Shown one piece after another: positions 43,582-52,395 of a stretch of DNA of 64,000 nt (positions within the stretch are counted from its first letter, which is position 1; the number at the start of each line of letters is the position of its first letter). A model generated the notes under the pieces. It did not search any database. It was not told the DNA's origin and saw only the letters and a program-made list of their open reading frames with translations. Source of the DNA: Sphingomonas aurea (GTDB taxonomy: Bacteria; Pseudomonadota; Alphaproteobacteria; Sphingomonadales; Sphingomonadaceae); the NCBI RefSeq assembly GCF_030678875.1, contig NZ_JAUUDS010000011.1:1-64000 (forward strand), written 5' to 3'. Made by a program: the position numbers and the translations under genes.

Positions 43582-44313
43582 TCAGGCGAACACGGCCTTG
43601 CTGCTGCGACGGCGGTAGCGCGCCGCACCGGCGACCATGCCGAAGCCGAGGAACATCATCGCCCAGGTCGCCGGCTCAGGGACGGCGGCGGTGAAGGAGA
43701 CGTTGTCGAACTCGAACGCGCTGTTGCCGCCCGTGTTGTAGAACTTGATGCCGCTGAACAGCGTACCAGCGGTGGCGTTGAAGGTCACGAAACGGCTGCC
43801 GGCCTGCGTCCCGTCACCCGGATAGGCCGGAGCGACATCGTTGTTCAACTGCGTGCCGGAAAAGCTGCGGATGAATGCGCCGGTCTGGTCGAACAGGTCG
43901 ATCGAGTTGTACGCGTCGATCGAACCGATGAATACGCTGATGCTCGAGAAGTTGGTGCCGGTAGCCGACGACAGCTTCAGCGACCCGTCGCCACCGATCG
44001 CGAAGAACCCGTTACCGTCATACGGCGCCGGCGTGTAGACGTTGAAGTTGCCCGAACCGTTGCCGTTGGCCTGACCCGAACCGACAACGTCGCTGCGCGT
44101 CGCCGAGCCCGACAGGTTCGCAACGAGGCCCTTCGACGTTGCTTCGCCCGCGGTGCCGATGCTCGGGGTGTTGAACGTCATGTTGGCAGTCGCACCGGCG
44201 ACGCCGGTGTTGTTCGCGCTGGTGCCAGCGACCGAGGTGAACGCGACGCCTGCGAAAGCCGGCGTGGCGAGAACGGCAGCGCCGAAGGCGAGAGCGGCGG
44301 AAATCTTGCGCAT
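43582..44313 (-). CDS. PEPxxWA-CTERM sorting-domain protein
   Basis: The product is 243 residues. A signal peptide (KISAALAFGAAVLATPAFAG) precedes a Gly/Ser/Asn/Thr-rich beta-type exported domain and a C-terminal sorting tripartite signal: VPEPATWAMM, a hydrophobic stretch LGFGMVAGAA and basic RYRRR. The signal is cut by an exosortase-type enzyme and couples the protein to the surface or extracellular polysaccharide. No exosortase gene is in the window. The body has no catalytic signature. The ATG at 44313 is chosen; the upstream in-frame extension is not signal-like. A 441-bp AT-richer region lies upstream. Confidence 0.9.
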   Translation of the reverse strand: MRKISAALAFGAAVLATPAFAGVAFTSVAGTSANNTGVAGATANMTFNTPSIGTAGEATSKGLVANLSGSATRSDVVGSGQANGNGSGNFNVYTPAPYDGNGFFAIGGDGSLKLSSATGTNFSSISVFIGSIDAYNSIDLFDQTGAFIRSFSGTQLNNDVAPAYPGDGTQAGSRFVTFNATAGTLFSGIKFYNTGGNSAFEFDNVSFTAAVPEPATWAMMFLGFGMVAGAARYRRRSSKAVFA

Positions 44314-44754
44314 GGTATAAACCCCCAAATCAAAATTGGTTTTTGAACAACGCCCCACCCGGAGCAAAATGAAACCGTCTGGACCGTTGGCGCCTAATAG
44401 GCAGATCCGGCGAGTTCCGGGACATGGAAATCGATCCAATTTTGGGACAGGACCTCGAACACGCATCCCGAAGTCGTATTTTCACGGAACGTGCAGGCAC
44501 TTAGTCAGTCCATGATATTCCGACAATTATCCATCGGACTGCTTTTTCGCGTGAACCGACGCGTTTTATTTACAATATTCTTGCTGAAATGTGCTGAATT
44601 CATGGAAGTCAGAGTCGCCGCACGGGACGCGCGGCGTCGACTCGACCCCCGGGTCATCTCCGGTTCAGCGAAATCGGGGAATCATTGCTGTCGTGCGCCC
44701 GGCACATGAAGTCGGGCAGGCGGCATCCGCCCGCCCGATCAGCCGGCTGATCGA
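44314..44754. other. 441-bp AT-richer gap upstream of the PEP-CTERM gene
   Basis: This stretch is visibly less GC-rich than its surroundings and holds no convincing gene. It contains CAAAATTGG (44331-44339) and its inverse CCAATTTTG (44436-44444), about 96 bp apart and close to the PEP-CTERM start. It must hold the promoter of that gene. I see no clear sigma-54 motif. Confidence 0.5.
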
Positions 44755-46230
44755 TCAGCGGCCGACACGCACCTGCGTCAGCTCGGCAACCCGACGCTTG
44801 AATGCCGACAGGTTTCTGCCCGCCAGCCGCGCGACGCTGGCGAACGAGATGGAGCGCGGGTTGATCGACTGGCCGTTGCGCCAGACTTCCCAGTGGAGGT
44901 GCGGCCCGGTGGACATGCCGGTCGAGCCGACATAGCCGATTACCTGTCCCTGCCGGACATGCTGGCCGCCGCGCACCGCGATCCGGCTCATATGGCCATA
45001 GCCGCTGGCAAGCCCGCCGGCATGGTTCAGCTTCACGAAATTGCCATAGCCCGCGTTGCGCCCGGCGCTGGCGACGGTGCCGTCGCGCGCCGCGAGGATC
45101 GGCGTGCCGTAGGCGGCGGCGATGTCCATCCCCTTGTGCATCCGCATGAAGCCGAGCAGCGGGTGCATCCGCATCCCGAAGTTCGACGTGACGCGCCCCG
45201 CCACCGGCATGCCCATATTGCCGCGCCGCTCGACCTGCGCGGCTGCGGCGTCGAACCAGTCGGGGTTGCGCTCACCCGCCGCAGTCCAGTGGAGCAGGCG
45301 CAGCTTGCGGCGGCCCTGGTCTAGCCCAGCGTACATCAGCTCGCCCAGCTTCACCTCGCCGGTCGCGGCGCGATCCTGCTGGATCACCATGTCGAACGTA
45401 TCGGCTGAGGACACGTCGCGCCCGATCGACAGCCGCGTGGCGATCGCCTTGATATAGGTTTCCACCGCGCGGGCTGGCGCACCGGCGGCACGGGCGGAGC
45501 GGTAGAGGCTCGACCCGACCAGCCCCTGCAGGCGCAGCGGCGTGTGATCGATCGCGATCGGCTTGCGCTCCAGCGACAGCGATCCGTCGGTGGCACGCGC
45601 CACCGTAACGGCCAGGTCGAAGCGCGCGCGCAGCGACAATTGCTCCAGCGGGCGCGGCACCGAGCGGCTGGCGCGACGACCCAGCGTCATCGCGATGCGC
45701 GTGCCAGAGGGGATGTCGGAGAGCGTCGCGGCGCCACCGACCAGCTTCGCCGCGGTCGCGGCCTCACCCCGGCCCACGCCGGCGCGTTCCAGCGCGCGGG
45801 TGAAGCTGTCACCGTCGCCCAGCGTCGCGGTCAGCTCGATCAGCGGCCGCTCGGGTGCTTCGGCCAGCGGGCGAACGAGGTCGGTCGCGGCCATGCGGCG
45901 GCCGGTACCGGCGCCCAGGCCGAGCGGCGCGACGCCCTGCGCGCGCGCCTCTTCCCACTCGTTCCCGGTGAGTGGTGCGGGGACGTTGCCGATCAGCGGC
46001 CGGTTCAGTCCGGGCGCCAGCGCCCAGGTCGCGGCGCACAGCGCGGTGCAGGTCGCGACGCCGCGCCACCAGTCGCGGCTGCCGATCTGCGTGCCGAGAT
46101 CGGGTACCCAGTCGATCTGCGCGGCACGCGCGCGCCAGTCGGTGTGGGTGGGAGCTGCTGCAAGACGGCCAAATCCACGCTGACTGGTGCCGCCGGCGAG
46201 TTCCAGACCCTGATCGCTTTTCAGAAACAA
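44755..46230 (-). CDS. M23 family peptidoglycan DD-metallopeptidase
   Basis: The product is 491 residues. A membrane anchor (WWRGVATCTALCAATWALAP) follows a short N-terminal tail. A long periplasmic linker region leads to the M23 (LytM) domain with Zn ligands in HKGMDIAA, and H-x-H in GPHLHWEVW; LGFMRMHKG and the VASAGRNAGYGN turns also fit. It cuts cross-bridges or peptide stems in peptidoglycan and would act in the periplasm, membrane-tethered. The TTG at 46230 is used; the next in-frame ATG would cut off the anchor. The gene is divergent from the helicase. Confidence 0.88.
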   Translation of the reverse strand: MFLKSDQGLELAGGTSQRGFGRLAAAPTHTDWRARAAQIDWVPDLGTQIGSRDWWRGVATCTALCAATWALAPGLNRPLIGNVPAPLTGNEWEEARAQGVAPLGLGAGTGRRMAATDLVRPLAEAPERPLIELTATLGDGDSFTRALERAGVGRGEAATAAKLVGGAATLSDIPSGTRIAMTLGRRASRSVPRPLEQLSLRARFDLAVTVARATDGSLSLERKPIAIDHTPLRLQGLVGSSLYRSARAAGAPARAVETYIKAIATRLSIGRDVSSADTFDMVIQQDRAATGEVKLGELMYAGLDQGRRKLRLLHWTAAGERNPDWFDAAAAQVERRGNMGMPVAGRVTSNFGMRMHPLLGFMRMHKGMDIAAAYGTPILAARDGTVASAGRNAGYGNFVKLNHAGGLASGYGHMSRIAVRGGQHVRQGQVIGYVGSTGMSTGPHLHWEVWRNGQSINPRSISFASVARLAGRNLSAFKRRVAELTQVRVGR

Positions 46231-46429
46231 AGGGCGACGCTCTCGTTGCTATCGGGTGCCGCCGTTCCCCCCGGCGTGCCCGGACGTTGTGAAGCAGACG
46301 TGCTAAAGTCAAATTAACCGCGGCCCCTGCAGCCCCCAGCTGCGACGAGCAGTGGCCGCCCCGCGCCAGGGTGCCGCCCCGCGCAATCTGGTCATTGCGC
46401 CGAACCGCGTAAGTCCCGATGTTGTGGGC

Positions 46430-48913
46430 ATGAACAGCCGCGTATCCGGCACCGTGACCGCCGTTCTGGGGCCCACCAACACGGGCAAGACGCATTTGGC
46501 GGTCGAGCGGATGTGCGCGCATTCCAGCGGCATCATCGGCTTTCCCCTGCGCCTGCTGGCGCGCGAGGTGTACGACCGGGTGGTGGCGATCAAGGGTGCG
46601 GATCGTGTCGCGCTGGTGACGGGCGAGGAGAAGATCCTGCCCCCCGACGCGCGCTGGTTCCTCTGCACCGCGGAGTCGATGCCCGCGCACGAGGCAGCCT
46701 TCGTCGCGCTCGACGAGGCGCAGCTGGGCGCCGATCCCGAGCGCGGGCATGTCTTCACCGACCGGCTGCTTCGCGTGCGCGGGCGCGAGGAGACGATGAT
46801 CCTGGGGTCGGAGGCGCTGCGGCCGATGATCCGCGACCTGGTGCCCGAGGCGGAGATCGTCGGTCGCCCGCGTTTTTCCACCCTGACCTATGCCGGCGCG
46901 AAGAAGATCAGCCGCCTGCCCAAGCGCTCCGCGATCGTCGCGTTCAGCGCCGAGGAGGTCTATGCGGTCGCCGAGATGCTGCGCCGGCTGCGCGGCGGGG
47001 CGGCGGTGGTGATGGGGGCGCTGTCTCCCCGCACCCGCAACGCCCAGGTCGCGATGTTCCAGGCGGGCGAGGTCGACTATCTCGTCGCCACGGATGCGAT
47101 CGGCATGGGCCTGAATATGGATGTCGCACACGTCGCCTTTGCCGGGCTGCACAAGTTCGACGGGCGGCGGCAGCGGCGGCTGACCGTGGCCGAGATGGCG
47201 CAGATCGCCGGGCGCGCCGGGCGGCACCAACGCGACGGCACCTTCGGTGCGCTGGTCGAGGAGGGGCCGGGCGCCTTCCTGCCGGAGGAGGTGCTGGCGA
47301 TCGAGGAGCATCGCTTCCCCCGCCTCGACCATCTGTTCTGGCGCGACGGCGATCCCGACCTGTCGAGCATCGATGCGTTGATCGCCTCGCTGGAGCGCCC
47401 TCCTCCACCCGGCGTCCTGCGCGCAGCGCCACAGGCGATCGACCTTGCCGTGCTGAAGCGGCTGGCCGACGAGCCCTGGGTGCGCGACCGCACCCGTCGC
47501 CCGTCGATGGTCGCGCGGCTGTGGGCGGCGTGCGGCGTGCCCGATTTCCGCAAGCTCGGCCTCGACCCACATGCCCGCTTCGTCGAGCGGCTGTTCCGCC
47601 ACCTGTCGGAGGGGCACGGCCATATTCCCCACCAGTGGTTCGCCGACGAGATCGCCCGGCTCGACACCGTCGCCGGCGATGTCGAGACGCTGGCCGGGCG
47701 GCTCGCGGCGATCCGCAGCTGGGCCTATATCGCGCAGCGCGCCGACTGGCTCGCCGACCCCGCGCACTGGGCCGAGCGCACCCGCGCGATCGAGGAGCGG
47801 CTGTCCGACGGGCTCCACGCCAGCCTGACCCAGCGCTTCGTCGACAAGCGCACCACCGCGCTGATCCGCCGCATCGGTGCCGATGCCGGCGCGCTGCCGG
47901 TCGTGGTCGGGCCGGAGGGCGAGGTGACGGTCGAGGATCATCCGATCGGTCGGCTCGACGGGTTCCGCTTCTCGGTCGAGCCGGGCGCACGGGCGGGTGA
48001 CAAGCGAATGCTGCTCGCCGCGGCAGAAAAGCGCCTCGGCACCGAGCGCGCGCGCCGCGCCGCCGCTCTGGTCGAGGCGGACGACGCGCAGTTCGCGCTT
48101 GCCGACGGGGCGATCGGCTGGACCGGGCACCGCGTCGCTTCGCTGGCACCCGGTCCGGCCGTCGCCAGGCCACGCATCGTCCTTGACCGCGACCTGGACT
48201 GTCTCGACCGCTCGACTCGCGAGCGGATCGCCGAGCGGCTGGCCTGCTGGTTGACCGCGGCCGTCGCGCGGCAAGCGCCGGTGCTCGCCGCGCTGGCAGA
48301 CGGCGCGCGCGATCCCTCCGCCACGCCCGCCTTTCGCGCCATCGCCGCGGCGCTGGAGGCAGCCGGCGGCATCGCGCCGCGCCTCCCGCTCAGGGCATCG
48401 CTCGACGCGCTGGGGCAGGACGAGCGCCGTCGCTTCCGCCGGATCGGCGTGACGCTCGGCGCACTCGACCTGTTCGACCCGCGCCTGCTGAAACCCGGAG
48501 CCGCCGCGTTGCGGCGCGCGCTGATGGCGGTGCGGGGTGAGGCACCGGACACCCCGCGCGAGGGTGCGACCGTCCTCTCCCGCGGCGCACCCGGCGCGAC
48601 CGTCGCCGCCGGTTACCGGCCGCTGGGACTGCAGGCGGTTCGCGTCGATCTGGTCGAGCGGATCGCCCGCGCCGCGCATGATGCCCGTCAGGGACGCGCA
48701 CCCTTTGCCCCCGATCCGGCGCTTGCCACCTCGATCGGGCTGGAGCCGGCGACGCTGGCACGGCTGATGGCCGAACTCGGCTTCCAGAATCCGAAGGGTG
48801 ACGCGGCCCATTGGGTCTGGCGTGGCCGCCCTGCGGCGAAGCGCGTCGCCGTCCACCCCGCTGCCGGCGACAATGCCTTTGCCGGCCTGTCGGCGCTGCT
48901 GGGCCACGGCTGA
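46430..48913 (+). CDS. SUV3-like helicase (SUPV3L1 family)
   Basis: The product is 827 residues. The superfamily 2 helicase core has Walker A GPTNTGKT (residues 14-21), motif II DEAQLG and motif VI QIAGRAGRHQ, in the SUV3 arrangement, with the KFDGRRQRRLTVAEMAQI block. A large C-terminal domain follows (DPRLLKPGAAALRRALMAVR). Mitochondrial SUV3 unwinds RNA for decay with PNPase; the bacterial role is less clear but probably RNA turnover. The ATG at 46430 is preferred; an in-frame GTG at 46352 would add 26 non-conserved residues. It overlaps the S4 gene (TGATG). The order helicase, S4, fdxA, carD is common in sphingomonads. Confidence 0.9.
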   Translation: MNSRVSGTVTAVLGPTNTGKTHLAVERMCAHSSGIIGFPLRLLAREVYDRVVAIKGADRVALVTGEEKILPPDARWFLCTAESMPAHEAAFVALDEAQLGADPERGHVFTDRLLRVRGREETMILGSEALRPMIRDLVPEAEIVGRPRFSTLTYAGAKKISRLPKRSAIVAFSAEEVYAVAEMLRRLRGGAAVVMGALSPRTRNAQVAMFQAGEVDYLVATDAIGMGLNMDVAHVAFAGLHKFDGRRQRRLTVAEMAQIAGRAGRHQRDGTFGALVEEGPGAFLPEEVLAIEEHRFPRLDHLFWRDGDPDLSSIDALIASLERPPPPGVLRAAPQAIDLAVLKRLADEPWVRDRTRRPSMVARLWAACGVPDFRKLGLDPHARFVERLFRHLSEGHGHIPHQWFADEIARLDTVAGDVETLAGRLAAIRSWAYIAQRADWLADPAHWAERTRAIEERLSDGLHASLTQRFVDKRTTALIRRIGADAGALPVVVGPEGEVTVEDHPIGRLDGFRFSVEPGARAGDKRMLLAAAEKRLGTERARRAAALVEADDAQFALADGAIGWTGHRVASLAPGPAVARPRIVLDRDLDCLDRSTRERIAERLACWLTAAVARQAPVLAALADGARDPSATPAFRAIAAALEAAGGIAPRLPLRASLDALGQDERRRFRRIGVTLGALDLFDPRLLKPGAAALRRALMAVRGEAPDTPREGATVLSRGAPGATVAAGYRPLGLQAVRVDLVERIARAAHDARQGRAPFAPDPALATSIGLEPATLARLMAELGFQNPKGDAAHWVWRGRPAAKRVAVHPAAGDNAFAGLSALLGHG

Positions 48914-49212
48914 TGGGCGAGCCCTCGATGCGCCTCGACCGATTCCTGTGGTGGGCGCGCCTTGCCCGTACCCGCACTGCCGCGCAGGCACTGGCCGAAG
49001 AGGGGCGGCTGCGCCTTGACGGGCGGCTGGTCGACCGCGCCCATGCGCCGGTGCGGTCGGGCAATATCCTGACGTTCGTCGCGCCCGGCGGCCGGGTACG
49101 CGTGCTGCGGGTCGAGGCGCTGCCGGCGCGGCGCGGTCCGCCCGCCGAGGCGCAGGGCTGCTATCTCGACCTGCAAGCTGCTAATTCGCCGCCAGAAGGC
49201 GAGCTTGATTGA
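48913..49212 (+). CDS. hslR: S4-domain RNA-binding protein (Hsp15-like)
   Basis: The product is 99 residues. MRLDRFLWWARLARTRTAAQ and GRLRLDGRLV with RVRVLRVEALPARRGP are the S4/Hsp15 (HslR) signatures. E. coli Hsp15 binds free 50S subunits carrying a nascent chain. The start overlaps the helicase stop (TGATG); an in-frame ATG 15 bases on is also possible. It is the second gene of a helicase-S4-ferredoxin-carD run. Confidence 0.85.
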   Translation: MGEPSMRLDRFLWWARLARTRTAAQALAEEGRLRLDGRLVDRAHAPVRSGNILTFVAPGGRVRVLRVEALPARRGPPAEAQGCYLDLQAANSPPEGELD

Positions 49213-49264
49213 CGACACCTCCCGCGACGCATAGCAGCGCGCGGATAAAGTCCCGGAGCCTGAT

Positions 49265-49606
49265 ATGACCTACGTCGTCACCGACGCGTGCATCCGTTGC
49301 AAATATATGGACTGTGTCGAGGTGTGCCCGGTCGACTGTTTCTACGAGGGCGAGAACATGCTCGTCATCAATCCGTCCGAGTGCATCGACTGCGGCGTGT
49401 GCGAGCCCGAATGCCCGGCCGAGGCGATCCTGCCCGATACCGAGAACGGGCTGGAAAAGTGGCTGGAGCTGAACACCACCTTCTCCGCGCAATGGCCCAA
49501 TGTCACGCGCAAGCTGGACCAGACGCCGCCCGACGCCGACGCGATGAAGGGCGTTGAGGACAAGTACGACAAATATTTCTCGCCGGAACCCGGCGCCGGC
49601 GACTGA
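49265..49606 (+). CDS. fdxA: 7Fe ferredoxin FdxA
   Basis: The product is 113 residues. The N-terminal half has [18 protein letters not shown] and then [12 protein letters not shown], giving the Cys set for one [3Fe-4S] and one [4Fe-4S] cluster. The C-terminal acidic extension ([17 protein letters not shown]) is typical of FdxA/FdII. It carries electrons at low potential in the cytoplasm. The S4 gene lies 52 bp upstream. Confidence 0.95.
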   Translation: MTYVVTDACIRCKYMDCVEVCPVDCFYEGENMLVINPSECIDCGVCEPECPAEAILPDTENGLEKWLELNTTFSAQWPNVTRKLDQTPPDADAMKGVEDKYDKYFSPEPGAGD

Positions 49607-49745
49607 CGCCAGTTCCCGGCGGAGTCCGGGATCTCCTGCTTGGCAGGCGTGACGGCGAGAGCGGAAAGACCCAGGCCTGCACCGGGGTGACGTCTTCGGC
49701 CAATGGACGATGTCGGCTGCGCGTGCGTCCGCTGGTAATTTTGTT

Positions 49746-49768
49746 GCGAACGTGTTAAAGGCGTTCGC
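49746..49768. promoter_or_regulatory. Inverted repeat in the carD promoter region
   Basis: GCGAACG (49746-49752) and CGTTCGC (49762-49768) are a perfect 7-bp inverted repeat with a 9-nt gap (TGTTAAAGG). It lies about 102-124 bp upstream of carD in a 263-bp gap, and overlaps a possible -10-like element. A short palindrome GTTCGAAC follows at about 49797. The regulator is unknown. Confidence 0.35.
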
Positions 49769-49869
49769 GACGGGGGCAATGCTTTGCCGCCCGCCTGTTC
49801 GAACTCCTGTAACCGATCGCCCGCCCGTCCTGCGTCGGGCCCGATCGGCGTTCCGATGAAAGGGCCATC

Positions 49870-50403
49870 ATGGCTGCCAAGGCGCTGTTCTTCGACGTCG
49901 GCGATTATGTTGTCTATCCCAAGCACGGCGTAGGCCGCGTGATCGAGCTGCAGAAGCAGGAGATCGCGGGTGCCAGCCTGGAACTCTATGTCCTCCGTTT
50001 CGAGAAGGAGCGCATGACGCTCCGCGTGCCGACCAACAAGGCCGAGAGCGTAGGGATGCGCAAGCTGTCGTCGGACAAGACGATGCGCGAGGCGATGGAC
50101 ACGCTGAAGGGCAAGCCCAAGGTCAAGCGCACCATGTGGTCGCGTCGCGCGCAGGAATATGAGGCGAAGATCAACTCGGGCGACCTGGTGTCGATCGCCG
50201 AGGTGACCCGCGACCTGTTCCGCGCCGACGACCAGCCCGAGCAGAGCTATTCCGAGCGCCAGATCTTCGAGGCGGCATGCAGCCGCCTGGCGCGCGAGTT
50301 GGCCGCGATGGAAGAGATCGACGAGCCGCGCGCGCAGGAGAAGATCCTGGAGATCCTTCGCGCTGCCGCCGCGATCTACAACAAGGACAAGCCGGCCGCC
50401 TAA
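49870..50403 (+). CDS. carD: CarD family transcription regulator
   Basis: The product is 177 residues. The N-terminal RNA-polymerase-interacting (Tudor-like) domain (GDYVVYPKHGVGRVIELQKQ) and C-terminal helical part (KRTMWSRRAQEYEAKINSGD, YSERQIFEAACSRLARELA) match CarD/CdnL. It binds RNA polymerase and stabilises open complexes at rRNA and other promoters. It stands as a separate unit after a 263-bp gap with an inverted repeat, and a strong terminator follows. Confidence 0.94.
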   Translation: MAAKALFFDVGDYVVYPKHGVGRVIELQKQEIAGASLELYVLRFEKERMTLRVPTNKAESVGMRKLSSDKTMREAMDTLKGKPKVKRTMWSRRAQEYEAKINSGDLVSIAEVTRDLFRADDQPEQSYSERQIFEAACSRLARELAAMEEIDEPRAQEKILEILRAAAAIYNKDKPAA

Positions 50404-50424
50404 CCGGCGCACCGCTACACTCCC

Positions 50425-50459
50425 AAAAGGGGCGGTCCGGCAACGGGCCGCCCCTTTTT
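50425..50459 (+). terminator. Rho-independent terminator of carD
   Basis: AAAAGGGGCGG and CCGCCCCTTTTT form a GC-rich stem that ends in a T-run. The flanking As extend the pairing, so it may work in both directions. Confidence 0.9.
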
Positions 50460-50514
50460 CGTTGCGGTCGTGCCATTCCGCCTGTATTAGTACAGCAACA
50501 CACAGGAGGGAAAC

Positions 50515-51252
50515 ATGAACCGTCGCCTGAAACTCCCGCTGATCCTCGCGCTGCTCGCCGTGCCGGTCGCGGCCTGTTCGATGTCGTGGAGCGACGATGA
50601 CGATCAGGGCGTGACCCCGCGCGGGTCCGGCGGCGAGCGGACCTATCCGGTCGAGGGATTCGAGACGATCGAGCTGGGCGCTGCCGGCGATGTCGAGGTG
50701 CGGGTCGGCGGCGGCTACTCGGTCACGGCGACCGGCACGCCCGCCGCACTCGACAAAGTTCTGGTCGAGCGTGACGGCAAGGCGCTGAAGCTGTCGCGGC
50801 GCAAGGGCATCAGTTGGGGATCAGGCGACAAGGTCCGCTTCCTCGTCACCATGCCGCGGATCACCGGCGCCGATATCGGCGGGTCGGGCACGATCACGAT
50901 CGACCGGGTGCCCGGCGGCTCGTTCGAGGGGAACATTGGCGGCTCCGGCCGGCTCGATGTGCGCGGGCTGGCGGTCGACAAGGCGGAGTTCGCGATCGGC
51001 GGCTCGGGCGATATCGCCGCGGCGGGCACCGCGCGTTCGCTGGAGGTGTCGATCGGCGGCTCCGGCAAGGTCCGCGCCCAGCCGCTGCGCGCTGAGACGG
51101 GCGAGATCACCATTGCCGGCGCGGGCGACATCCAGGCGACCGTCACCCGCCATGCCGAGGTGACGATCATGGGATCGGGCGATGTCGACATCACCGGCGG
51201 CGCGAAATGCTCGGTGGCCAAGATGGGTGGCGGCAAGGTCAATTGCGGCTAA
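50515..51252 (+). CDS. DUF2807 lipoprotein (head-GIN domain)
   Basis: The product is 245 residues. A lipoprotein signal (AVPVAAC) precedes an acidic stretch (SDDDD) and a DUF2807 domain of stacked GIN repeats: IGGSGTITI, IGGSGRLDV, IGGSGDIAA, IGGSGKVRA, and IAGAGDIQA, a beta-helix-like layout. The function is unknown; the protein should be anchored in the periplasm facing one membrane. The ATG at 50515 follows AGGAGGG. Ten bases separate it from a second DUF2807 gene. Confidence 0.86.
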   Translation: MNRRLKLPLILALLAVPVAACSMSWSDDDDQGVTPRGSGGERTYPVEGFETIELGAAGDVEVRVGGGYSVTATGTPAALDKVLVERDGKALKLSRRKGISWGSGDKVRFLVTMPRITGADIGGSGTITIDRVPGGSFEGNIGGSGRLDVRGLAVDKAEFAIGGSGDIAAAGTARSLEVSIGGSGKVRAQPLRAETGEITIAGAGDIQATVTRHAEVTIMGSGDVDITGGAKCSVAKMGGGKVNCG

Positions 51253-51262
51253 GCTCCGCGGC

Positions 51263-51964
51263 ATGCGGATTGCCCCCTTCCTCGCCCTGATCGCCGTCGC
51301 CGCGCCGGTCGGGGCGGCGGAGCGGACGGTGTCGGTCGGCAGCTTCGACCGGGTGCGCGTCGACACGGCCGTCGTGGTGCGGATCGCCACCGGCGTCTCG
51401 CCCGCGGCGCGCATCACCGGCGGTCAGGACGCGGTCGACTCGATCGAGGTTCGGGTCAGCGGCACCACCCTGTCGATCCGTCGCCGCACCGATGGCTGGC
51501 AGGAACGCCCGACCGGCAACGCGGCGGAGCCGACCATCGTGACGCTCGGCACCGGCGCGCTGGCGGCGATCACCGTCAACGGTGCCGCGGCAGTGACGGT
51601 CGATCGGTTGAAGGGCCCGCGCGTCGACCTGTCGATCGCTGGTCCCGGCCGGATCACCGCCGGGGCGGTCGACGCCGACCTGGCGCTCGCCAGCGTGATC
51701 GGCGACGGCACGCTGGCGATCGCCGGTGGGCGTGCGCGGACCGTGCGACTCGCCGCCGGCGGTGCAGGCGGGATCGACGCGGGCGGGCTGGTCGCCGACG
51801 ACCTCTCGGTTCGGCTGGGGGGCACCGGCGACATCGCCGCGCAGGCGCGCTACACCGCGACCGTGACCAGCGCCGGTATCGGCCACGTGACGGTCGCCGG
51901 CACGCCGAAGTGCGTCATCCGCCCCGCACCCGCCGGGCCGGTGGCGTGCGGGACGGGGTCGTAG
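51263..51964 (+). CDS. DUF2807 protein, second copy
   Basis: The product is 233 residues. A short signal (FLALIAVAAPVGAAE) with no lipobox is followed by a DUF2807 domain with the same repeated strands (SIAGPGRITAGAV, VRLGGTGDIAAQA). It lies 10 bp after the first copy but is clearly diverged, so it is an old duplicate or a separate family member. It would be secreted and soluble, while its neighbour is membrane-anchored. Function unknown. Confidence 0.85.
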   Translation: MRIAPFLALIAVAAPVGAAERTVSVGSFDRVRVDTAVVVRIATGVSPAARITGGQDAVDSIEVRVSGTTLSIRRRTDGWQERPTGNAAEPTIVTLGTGALAAITVNGAAAVTVDRLKGPRVDLSIAGPGRITAGAVDADLALASVIGDGTLAIAGGRARTVRLAAGGAGGIDAGGLVADDLSVRLGGTGDIAAQARYTATVTSAGIGHVTVAGTPKCVIRPAPAGPVACGTGS

Positions 51965-51971
51965 ACGACCT

Positions 51972-52379
51972 TCAGATCAGCGCCAGTTCCGCCAGCTTCC
52001 CCACCAGCCCCGGCGGCATCGCGGCAAGGCCGCTCGCCGCCTCGCCGCCCAGGTCGACCGGCGCGTCGGCGGCCTCAAGGTAGCGCCAGCCCTGATGCGC
52101 TCGCTTGGGCCGCGCTTGCACCAGCACCAGTCCGGGGCCGAGATGGATGGCGACGCGACCCCCTTCCGCTTCGCCGAAGGACAGGATCGGCGAGCGGGCG
52201 ACCAGCTGATGCTTGATGATCCAGAACAGCGATCCGGCGCCCGCCACCTCCTCGTGCCGCTTGGGCAGGTAGCGGGTGGTCAGGAACAGCTCGCCCGCCG
52301 CGGCGCGGGCTGTCAGGCGCTCGTCCAGATGCTCGACGCTGGTCGCGCCGAACGCCACTTTGGTCAGGTGCAACGTCAT
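51972..52379 (-). CDS. DUF1489 family protein
   Basis: The product is 135 residues, the usual length. LHLTKVAFGATSVEHLDERL, FLTTRYLPKRHEEVAGAGSL, FWIIKHQLVARSPIL and AHQGWRYLEAADAPVDL are DUF1489 blocks, a family restricted mostly to alphaproteobacteria. Function unknown. It lies 16 bp after mgtE on the same strand, so it is probably in its transcript. Confidence 0.88.
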   Translation of the reverse strand: MTLHLTKVAFGATSVEHLDERLTARAAAGELFLTTRYLPKRHEEVAGAGSLFWIIKHQLVARSPILSFGEAEGGRVAIHLGPGLVLVQARPKRAHQGWRYLEAADAPVDLGGEAASGLAAMPPGLVGKLAELALI

Positions 52380-52395
52380 CGCCGACCGATGTGGG

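Noticed and set aside
45809-48991. A 1060-codon frame antisense to the SUV3-like helicase
   Set aside because: Shadow of a helicase with Walker and QxxGRxGR motifs.
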